From positions 434,001 through 498,000 of the forward strand of contig OY970386.1 in assembly GCA_963719465.1 (NCBI GenBank): a stretch of 64,000 nt of DNA. The letters are read 5' to 3'. The notes beneath the pieces are model-generated. The model was not told where the DNA came from. It searched no databases and saw only the letters and a program-made list of their open reading frames with translations. The stretch comes from JALHUB01 sp963719465. Lineage in GTDB: Bacteria > Chloroflexota > Dehalococcoidia > DSTF01 > JALHUB01. Shown here in pieces: positions 44,579 through 51,842 of the stretch; within the stretch, counting starts at the first letter, position 1; each line of letters starts with the position of its first letter. Both the position numbers and the translations under genes were made by a program.

Positions 44579-45069
44579 GCTGTCCGCTTTCCGCCGCGCG
44601 CCGCCAGCGTCGCGATTTCCTCGTCATGTATCTCCAACGACAGAGCGTAGACGCGTTCCGAAGCGACTAGCAACGACTCCCGCTCCTCCTCTGGAATCAC
44701 TTCCAGCAGGCGGGCGACGAGATCGATGATGGCTTCCCACACCTCGGCCAGCGCCTTCTGACCGGCGTCCGTAAGGCTCACGAGGACCCGACGGCGGTCC
44801 TTATCGTCGTGGCGTCTCGAAACCAGCCCCCTGCGGCTCAGCTGGTCGACAAGCCCAGTGACAGACGGCATCGTCACCGCCAGCTCGCGTGCTATTTCCG
44901 TCATAGACATCTCGGTCTCGTCAGCCTGGTCAATCAGCGACAGGATCTGCAACTGGGACGGGGTGAGGCCAGGGAAGGCTGATTGAACGATTGCCGCCAC
45001 TCGCATGTTGTGAGCGACGCGGACCGAAAGACGGCTTATCCGTTCCGCCTGTTCGCGGAGGTTACTCAT
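44575..45069 (-). CDS. MarR-family transcriptional regulator
   Basis: 164 residues. The central winged helix has the MarR pattern: LTPSQLQILSLIDQADETEM, MTEIARELAVTMPSVTGLVD recognition helix, QLSRRGLVSRRHDDKDRRRV wing, and helices at both ends for dimerisation. It is the first gene of a two-gene operon with the MMPL pump, so a ligand-released repressor of pump and self is the natural reading. A perfect palindrome touches its start codon. Intact. Confidence 0.9.
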   Translation of the reverse strand: MSNLREQAERISRLSVRVAHNMRVAAIVQSAFPGLTPSQLQILSLIDQADETEMSMTEIARELAVTMPSVTGLVDQLSRRGLVSRRHDDKDRRRVLVSLTDAGQKALAEVWEAIIDLVARLLEVIPEEERESLLVASERVYALSLEIHDEEIATLAARGGKRTA

Positions 45070-45082
45070 TTAGGATTCCTAA
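45070..45082. promoter_or_regulatory. MarR-type palindromic operator
   Basis: TTAGGATTCCTAA is a perfect 6-1-6 palindrome that begins directly next to the ATG at 45069. A half-site TCTCCTAA lies 10 bases further upstream. On the minus strand a TATACT sits at the upstream edge of the palindrome, so a bound dimer would block both -10 and start. Confidence 0.6.
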
Positions 45083-45249
45083 GTATAAGCTCTCCTAACA
45101 ATAACTAGAGCGGTTCACCCAGTCAAGCGGGCAACCTGAGGAAGCGTTGGCAGCCGACTCCAGCACTCCGCGCCGTCCTCGCCTCGTTCGATCTAAGCAA
45201 CCTCCGCCGCTGAAACAAGTTCCCCCATTCGCGCGTTCTATCTATTAGT

Positions 45250-45278
45250 TTGACAAACTCGCAAAAGTGATGTAATTT
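45250..45278 (+). promoter_or_regulatory. Possible promoter of the TWTPT/NHL gene
   Basis: TTGACA (45250-45255), a 17-base spacer, and TAATTT. The -35 is perfect and the -10 poor. The rest of the stretch 45083-45425 holds nothing else I can support. Confidence 0.35.
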
Positions 45279-45425
45279 CTGTTGGTCTACTTATGTCGAC
45301 AGCGCTGGTGGCGGGAACTCCAGAAGCTGAATCGCCTGCAGGGCCAGTGACGCTAAGCCGATCCACGTCGGCTAGCGCTGTCTGACCGTTCGGTTTGGCG
45401 GGGAAGGGACTCCCCTGACGCCTTC

Positions 45426-48400
45426 TTGAAAGGATGGAGAGCCATCAGGGGAAGGTCAACGGCTGACAGACGATTCTTCAAGCGCGCCCCGCTTTCGCGC
45501 CGGCGGGCACTCCGCCTCGCTGCGCGTTTCGCCGTGGTGACGGTGCTGCCCGCGGCCCTCGCCCTGTTGGGCGTCGTGGCCGTGCTCAACACCACGTCGA
45601 CTGCCGCCGGCCCCACGCTTGTGCAGAAGAACAGCGGCAGCGCGAACCTGACCAACAGCGTCTCGGCTGTGTTCGGCGCCGCGCCGACCTCCGGCAACCT
45701 CCTGATAGCTGTCGTCGGCGTATCCGGGACTACTACCATCAATCTCCCCAGCGGCTGGTCCTCCGCCATCAATCAAAGTGGAACCACCTGCACGCAACCG
45801 TGCCAGGCGATCTTCTACAAGACGGCGGGCAGCTCTGAAAGCAGGACCGTCACGGTCACGCTAGGGAACAGTCTCTCCGTCGTGGGCCTGCAGATTTACG
45901 AGTACGGCGGTATGGCCACGTCTTCCGCGCTCGACGGCACGGCCTCGAACAACGGCACCAGTACCTCGTTGACCTCGAATAGCGTCACCACGACCCAGGC
46001 CAGTGACCTTCTGGTGGCAGGCGCTGTCAGTCGAGCTTCCACCAGCTTCACGTGGGGCAGCTCGTTTACGGAGGAGTTTGACTTCACGGCAGGGACGACC
46101 GCGCGCACATTCAGCGGCGCAGACCGCGCCGTGACGACCGCCGGCGCCTATTCAGCCTCGGCGACTACCGCCGGCAGCGGCGCCTGGCGCATGCAGCTCG
46201 TGGCGTTCAAGGCGTCGCCGGCGACACCCACGCCAACGAGCACCTCGACGTCGACGCCGACACGCACGAACACGCCGGTGCCGCCGACGGCCACCTTCAC
46301 GCCGACGCCTACCCGCACCTACACGCCGACGGCGACGAATACGCCTGTACCACCGACGGCCACTTTCACGCCGACGCCTACCCGCACCTACACGCCGACG
46401 GCGACGAATACGCCTGTCCCAGCGACGGCAACTTTCACGCCGACGCCTACCCGCACCTACACGCCGACGGCGACGAATACGCCTGTCCCAGCGACGGCAA
46501 CTTTCACGCCGACGCCTACCCGCACCTACACGCCGACCGCCACGTTCACGCCCATCCCGCCGACAGCGACTTTCACGCCGACGCCTACCCGCACCTACAC
46601 GCCGACGGCGACGAATACGCCTGTACCACCGACGGCCACCTTCACGCCGACGCCTACCCGCACCTACACGCCGACCGCCACGTTCACGCCCATTCCGGCG
46701 ACGGCAACTTTCACGCCGACGCCTACCCGCACCTACACGCCGACAGCAACGCCCGTCTGCGCTACCGCATCGCTCGTGCACAAGTACAACGCCGTCGTGG
46801 GAAACGGCACGAGCGGGTACAGCAGCATCACGGCTACCTTCACCACGGCGCCGGCCGCGGGCAACCTGCTGATCGCCGTCTTCGGTGAGAGCGGCAACAA
46901 CAATATCAGCACGCCGAGCGGCTGGTCGGTTGCGGTAGCATACCAGAACCAAACCCCGGGCGCGGCGATCTTCTATAAGGTGGCCTCCGGCTCGGAATCA
47001 TCCGTCACGGTGACGACCTCCGGCGGCTCGAGCACCTCCTACGGCATGGGGCTGCAGCTTTATGAGTACAGCGGCATGAACACCACCTCGCCCCTCGACG
47101 CCGTTGCGGCCGCCGCGTCCGGCACGGGCACATCCCTAGCATCTGGGAGCCTGACGACCACGCAGGCTTGCGACCTTCTCATGTCGGGGGCGGCTATCAA
47201 CACGTCCGCCACCTTCACATGGGGCAGCTCTTTCACCGAGGAGTTTGACTTCCACAACAGCGGCACCAACGTCCGTTCCTTCAGCGGTGCGGACCGTGCG
47301 GTTGCGTCCGCCGGTAGCTACTCCTCCTCGGCGACAGCCAGCGCTTCCGCTGCCTGGAGCGTCTTGCTGGGCGCGTTCAGGGTGGCTGCTGCCACGCCAA
47401 CGCCGACTTATACGCCGACGTTGACCAGCACCTGGACGCCAACCGCCACTGCCACGTGGACCCCGACGCCCACCAACACGCCGGTCCCGCCGACGGCGAC
47501 GTTCACGAGCACACCGACATCTACTCCGACGCGGACGCCGACGGCCACTGCCACGTGGACGCCGACGCCCACCAACACGCCGGTCCCGCCGACGGCGACG
47601 TTCACGAGCACACCGACATCTACTCCGACGCGGACGCCGACGGCCACTGCCACGTGGACGCCTACCAACACGCCGGTCCCGCCGACGGCGACGTTCACGA
47701 GCACACCGACCTGGACCCCGACCTGGACGCCGACGGTCACGGCCACGTGGACGCCTACCAACACGCCGGTACCACCAACAGCGACGTTCACGAGCACACC
47801 GACCTGGACACCGACCTGGACCCCGACCTGGACGCCAACGGCCACGGCCACCTACACGCCGACTGCGACCGCCACGTGGACGCCTACTAACACGCCGGTC
47901 CCGCCGACAGCGACCTACACGCCAACGGCCACCTGGACGCCTACTAACACGCCGGTCCCGCCGACGGCGACGTTCACGAGCACACCGACCTGGACCCCGA
48001 CCTGGACGCCAACGGCCACGGCCACCTACACGCCGACTGCGACCGCCACGTGGACGCCTACTAACACGCCGGTCCCGCCGACAGCGACCTACACGCCAAC
48101 GGCCACCTGGACGCCTACGAACACGCCGGTCCCGCCGACGGCGACGTTCACGAGCACACCGACCTGGACCCCGACCTGGACGCCGACGGCCACGGCCACC
48201 TACACGCCGACTGCGACCGCCACGTGGACGCCTACCAACACGCCGGTCCCGCCGACAGCGACCTACACGCCAACGGCCACCTGGACGCCTACTAACACGC
48301 CGGTCCCGCCGACGGCGACGTTCACGAGCACACCGACCTGGACGCCTACAACACGCCCACCTACACGCCAACCGCGACTGCCACGTGGACGCCTACCAAC

Positions 48401-48716
48401 ACGCCGGTCCCGCCAACAGCAACGTTCACCAGCACGCCAACCTGGACGCCTACATGGACGCCGACGGCCACGGCCACCTACACACCCACGTCGACCGCCA
48501 CCTACACGCCAACCGCGACTGCCACGTGGACGCCTACCAACACGCCGGTCCCGCCAACAGCAACGTTCACCAGCACGCCAACCTGGACGCCTACATGGAC
48601 GCCGACGGCCACGGCCACGTGGACGCCAACGTCGACCGCCACCTACACGCCAACGGCGACTGCCACGTGGACGCCTACTAACACGCCGGTCCCGCCAACA
48701 GCGACCTACACGCTAA
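45426..48716 (+). CDS. Giant exported TPT-repeat/NHL protein, N-terminal part
   Basis: True coding to about 48349, then a frameshift; the last about 120 residues of this open frame (TTRPPTRQPRLPRGR...) are read in the wrong frame. It starts at TTG 45426. A basic n-region (SRRRALRLAARFAVV) and hydrophobic core (LPAALALLGVVAVLN) form a signal peptide. A beta-sandwich module follows (GNLLIAVVGVSGTTTINLPS, GWSSAIN, SFTEEFDFTAG, AFKAS), then a PPTATFTPTPTRTYTPTATN-type linker, a second copy of the same module (GNLLIAVFGESGNNNISTPS), and a TWTPT linker. The two modules are clear duplicates. One C is missing in CCTACAACACG at 48346-48350; restoring it joins the frame to 48350-51379, giving about 1980 residues. 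Confidence 0.75.
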   Translation: MKGWRAIRGRSTADRRFFKRAPLSRRRALRLAARFAVVTVLPAALALLGVVAVLNTTSTAAGPTLVQKNSGSANLTNSVSAVFGAAPTSGNLLIAVVGVSGTTTINLPSGWSSAINQSGTTCTQPCQAIFYKTAGSSESRTVTVTLGNSLSVVGLQIYEYGGMATSSALDGTASNNGTSTSLTSNSVTTTQASDLLVAGAVSRASTSFTWGSSFTEEFDFTAGTTARTFSGADRAVTTAGAYSASATTAGSGAWRMQLVAFKASPATPTPTSTSTSTPTRTNTPVPPTATFTPTPTRTYTPTATNTPVPPTATFTPTPTRTYTPTATNTPVPATATFTPTPTRTYTPTATNTPVPATATFTPTPTRTYTPTATFTPIPPTATFTPTPTRTYTPTATNTPVPPTATFTPTPTRTYTPTATFTPIPATATFTPTPTRTYTPTATPVCATASLVHKYNAVVGNGTSGYSSITATFTTAPAAGNLLIAVFGESGNNNISTPSGWSVAVAYQNQTPGAAIFYKVASGSESSVTVTTSGGSSTSYGMGLQLYEYSGMNTTSPLDAVAAAASGTGTSLASGSLTTTQACDLLMSGAAINTSATFTWGSSFTEEFDFHNSGTNVRSFSGADRAVASAGSYSSSATASASAAWSVLLGAFRVAAATPTPTYTPTLTSTWTPTATATWTPTPTNTPVPPTATFTSTPTSTPTRTPTATATWTPTPTNTPVPPTATFTSTPTSTPTRTPTATATWTPTNTPVPPTATFTSTPTWTPTWTPTVTATWTPTNTPVPPTATFTSTPTWTPTWTPTWTPTATATYTPTATATWTPTNTPVPPTATYTPTATWTPTNTPVPPTATFTSTPTWTPTWTPTATATYTPTATATWTPTNTPVPPTATYTPTATWTPTNTPVPPTATFTSTPTWTPTWTPTATATYTPTATATWTPTNTPVPPTATYTPTATWTPTNTPVPPTATFTSTPTWTPTTRPPTRQPRLPRGRLPTRRSRQQQRSPARQPGRLHGRRRPRPPTHPRRPPPTRQPRLPRGRLPTRRSRQQQRSPARQPGRLHGRRRPRPRGRQRRPPPTRQRRLPRGRLLTRRSRQQRPTR

Positions 48717-50010
48717 CGGCCACCTACACGCCAACGTCGACCGCCACGTGGACGCCGACGCCTACTGACACGCCGGTCCCGCCAACAGCGACCTACACGC
48801 TAACGGCCACCTACACGCCAACGTCGACCGCCACGTGGACGCCGACGCCTACTGACACGCCGGTACCACCGACAGCGACCTACACGCCGACGTCGACTGC
48901 CACCTGGACGCCCACGAACACTCCCGTCCCGCCGACGGCCACGTTCACCAGCACGCCAACCTGGACGCCGACGGCCACGCCCACCTGGACGCCAACGTCG
49001 ACCGCCACGTGGACGCCGACGCCTACTGACACGCCGGTACCACCAACAGCGACCTACACGCCAACGGCCACCTGGACGCCAACGTCGACCGCCACCTACA
49101 CGCCGACGCCTACTGACACGCCGGTACCACCGACAGCGACCTACACGAGCACACCGACCTGGACCCCGACGGCCACAGCCACCTACACCCCAACGTCGAC
49201 CGCGACCTGGACGCCTACCAACACGCCGGTCCCGCCGACGGCGACGTTCACGAGCACACCGACTTGGACTCCGACGTGGACGCCGACGCCTACTGACACG
49301 CCGGTACCACCGACAGCGACCTACACGCCAACGGCCACCTGGACGCCAACGTCGACCGCCACCTACACGCCAACGGCGACTGCCACGTGGACGCCTACTG
49401 ACACGCCGGTACCACCAACAGCGACCTACACGCTAACGGCCACCTGGACGCCAACCGCGACCGCCACGTGGACGCCAACGCCTACGGACACGCCGGTACC
49501 ACCGACAGCGACGTTCACGAGCACACCGACCTGGACGCCAACGTGGACGCCGACGGCCACGGCCACGTGGACGCCGACGGCCACGGCCACGTGGACGCCG
49601 ACGCCTACCGACACGCCGGTACCACCAACAGCGACCGACACGCCAACGGCCACCTGGACGCCAACGTCGACCGCCACGTGGACGCCGACGCCTACTGACA
49701 CGCCGGTACCGCCGACAGCGACCGACACGCCGACTCCAACTGCAGCTTGGACGCCGACGCCTACGGATACCCAGGTCGCACCAACCGCAACCGCCACGTA
49801 CACGCCGGCCGCAACCGCCACGTGGACGCCAACGCCTACGGACACCGCCGTCGCACCGACAGCCACGTTCACGCCGACGGCCATCGCCACCGACACGCCG
49901 ACGCCGACCGGGACCTACACGCTGACCCCGACCTCGACCGCGACCCTGACGCCGACGCCTGCCAACACTCGCACGCCAACGTCAACCAGTACCGCTACGC
50001 CGACTCCGAC
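46240..50010. repeat. TPT/TWTPT tandem-repeat region in two blocks (46240-46760 and 47395-50010)
   Basis: Blocks of near-identical repeats built on ACG-CCN pairs such as ACGCCGACGCCTACCCGCAC and ACGTGGACGCCTACCAACAC, with longer repeats of 100-200 bp (for example 47880-48130 repeated at 48060-48310). They encode the two Thr/Pro linkers. High DNA identity makes them prone to slippage, in which the frameshift at 48349 lies. Confidence 0.85.
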
Positions 50011-51379
50011 CCCCGTGCCGACCGTGACGCCGACACTCACCGGTACGCCTACGCCAACGATGACGATCGTGCTTCTGCCGGGCGAGACCCTGGTGCAGGG
50101 GGTTGGAATTTCGGGCACGCCGGTGCCGGAGGCGAAAACGGTTCCGTTCAACATCAACGTTTACGCCGTCGATGACCACTACAACATCGGCACGGGAGCC
50201 AGCGACACCATCTACGTCAGCACGAGCGACCCCAGTGACGTTGAGCCATCGCCCGCCTCGCTGGTCAACGGTCACGTGGTCTTCCAGATTGCTCCCGCGA
50301 CTCTAGGCACGTGGGTCGTAAGCATCAGTGGCGGGCCGGGGACGAACCGAAGCTCTAGCGCGTACACGGTAGCGCCGCGCATCACGACGGTGGCGGGCAA
50401 CGGCTCCAGCGGCTTCTCCGGCGACGGAGGGCTGGCGACGAACGCCACCATGACCAACCCCATGGGCATAGCCCTCGACTCCGCCGGCGACATCTTCTTC
50501 GCCGACAGTGGAAGCTCTCGTGTGCGAGAAGTGAACCTGTCCGGCATCATCAACACTTTCGTTCAGAGCCCGACAACTGTTACCGGTATGGCGTTCGACA
50601 GCAGCGGCAACCTCTACATCGTCGCGCAGATGTCACACGCCGTGTACGAGGTTTCGCCGAGCGGCTCCGTGACCAAGGTGGTAGGTACCGGCTACAGCAC
50701 CGGCTCAATTGATGGCGAGGGCGGCGACCCGCGTGACGACCTTGGCGACGGCAAGCAGGCTCTCAGTTGCTCTCTCAGCTATCCGACCGACGTAGCGATC
50801 GATGCCAGCGGAAACCTCTACATCGCCGATAAAAACAACCAGCGCGTACGCAAGGTCGACCACACCACGGGGATCGTAAGCACCGTCGCAGGCACCGGAG
50901 TCGCGGGAGGTTCGGGTGACGGCGGGCCCGCCACGAGTGCCCAGCTCAACCAGCCGTCCGGTCTCGCCATTGACAATCAGGGGAACCTGTACATAGCGGA
51001 GCAGGGAGGAAACCGCGTCCGCAAAGTATCGACCAGCGGCATCATCTCGACCGTGGCCGGAACCGGGACCTACGGGTATTCAGGAGACGGCTATGCTGCC
51101 ACCGTCGCGAAGCTGGCGATTCCCTACGCGGTAGCGGTCGATGGGTCCGGGAACCTCTATATTGCGGACACCGGTAACAATCGTATCAGGAAGGTGGATA
51201 CCGCGGGCATAATCACCACGATCGCCGGGAACGGGTCGTCCGGCTACTCCGGCGACGGCGGTCCCAGCACGGCTGCGGCCTTGAACAAGCCGATGGGCGT
51301 GGCGGTGGACGCCTCTGGTAACGTCGTCATATCCGATACGTTCAACCAGCGCATCCGCCGCCTGCAGATCGCGAACTGA
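48350..51379 (+). CDS. Giant exported TPT-repeat/NHL protein, C-terminal part
   Basis: This frame stays open for about 1010 codons from the frameshift at 48350 to the stop at 51379 with no ATG in the repeat, so gene callers will start it late (GTG 50015). About 550 residues of TWTPT/TYTPT/TDTPVPPTAT repeats lead into an Ig-like module (MTIVLLPGETLVQG, NINVYAVDDHYNIG). Then come five NHL-type beta-propeller blades: ITTVAGNGSSGFSGDGG, LDSAGDIFFADSGSSRVREV, IDASGNLYIADKNNQRVRKV, IDNQGNLYIAEQGGNRVRKV, VDGSGNLYIADTGNNRIRKV. It ends IRRLQIAN without an anchor. A binding or scaffolding role outside the cell is inferred. Confidence 0.75.
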   Translation, partial: NTPTYTPTATATWTPTNTPVPPTATFTSTPTWTPTWTPTATATYTPTSTATYTPTATATWTPTNTPVPPTATFTSTPTWTPTWTPTATATWTPTSTATYTPTATATWTPTNTPVPPTATYTLTATYTPTSTATWTPTPTDTPVPPTATYTLTATYTPTSTATWTPTPTDTPVPPTATYTPTSTATWTPTNTPVPPTATFTSTPTWTPTATPTWTPTSTATWTPTPTDTPVPPTATYTPTATWTPTSTATYTPTPTDTPVPPTATYTSTPTWTPTATATYTPTSTATWTPTNTPVPPTATFTSTPTWTPTWTPTPTDTPVPPTATYTPTATWTPTSTATYTPTATATWTPTDTPVPPTATYTLTATWTPTATATWTPTPTDTPVPPTATFTSTPTWTPTWTPTATATWTPTATATWTPTPTDTPVPPTATDTPTATWTPTSTATWTPTPTDTPVPPTATDTPTPTAAWTPTPTDTQVAPTATATYTPAATATWTPTPTDTAVAPTATFTPTAIATDTPTPTGTYTLTPTSTATLTPTPANTRTPTSTSTATPTPTPVPTVTPTLTGTPTPTMTIVLLPGETLVQGVGISGTPVPEAKTVPFNINVYAVDDHYNIGTGASDTIYVSTSDPSDVEPSPASLVNGHVVFQIAPATLGTWVVSISGGPGTNRSSSAYTVAPRITTVAGNGSSGFSGDGGLATNATMTNPMGIALDSAGDIFFADSGSSRVREVNLSGIINTFVQSPTTVTGMAFDSSGNLYIVAQMSHAVYEVSPSGSVTKVVGTGYSTGSIDGEGGDPRDDLGDGKQALSCSLSYPTDVAIDASGNLYIADKNNQRVRKVDHTTGIVSTVAGTGVAGGSGDGGPATSAQLNQPSGLAIDNQGNLYIAEQGGNRVRKVSTSGIISTVAGTGTYGYSGDGYAATVAKLAIPYAVAVDGSGNLYIADTGNNRIRKVDTAGIITTIAGNGSSGYSGDGGPSTAAALNKPMGVAVDASGNVVISDTFNQRIRRLQIAN

Positions 51380-51842
51380 GCGGACGTTGCGGACGACAAG
51401 CCGACAGGCCCGTCGCCTCGATAGCCCCAGACACTGGCACCAACAACAGCTCCTGCGCCCCGGTATTCAGCTCGTCGTCGACGAACTCCTCCCGTGGCCT
51501 CGATTCCAGCGCCGACGGTCCTTGCCAGGGCTGTCAATCCTGGACAGACCCTCTGGTTCGCCTCGTCATGGCCAAGCGGATCACACGCGACGCCTGTGCC
51601 TGGCAATTCGCCGGAAAAGCAAGATAGAGTCGTGGAGCAGTCTAGCGAGAACCGCTGAGCAGCGTCTCGCAGGTTCGGGTCCCGCCGTGAGCGTCAGAAC
51701 ACACCCGGACCCTTCTTGATCGAGCCTTCTTCGCCGGTCTTCTGGCCGTCTGATTGCCCGAAGGTGCATACCGGCGCCAACGGGAGTTCGCGCCCCGTTT
51801 CTGACCCGTTTCCCCTTTTCTTCCCGCGCCGCCGGAGCGGGG

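Noticed and set aside
46152..48371. Long Arg-rich minus-strand frames opposite the TPT linker
   Set aside because: Shadow frames of codon-biased repeats; the plus-strand reading has signal peptide, modules and propeller.
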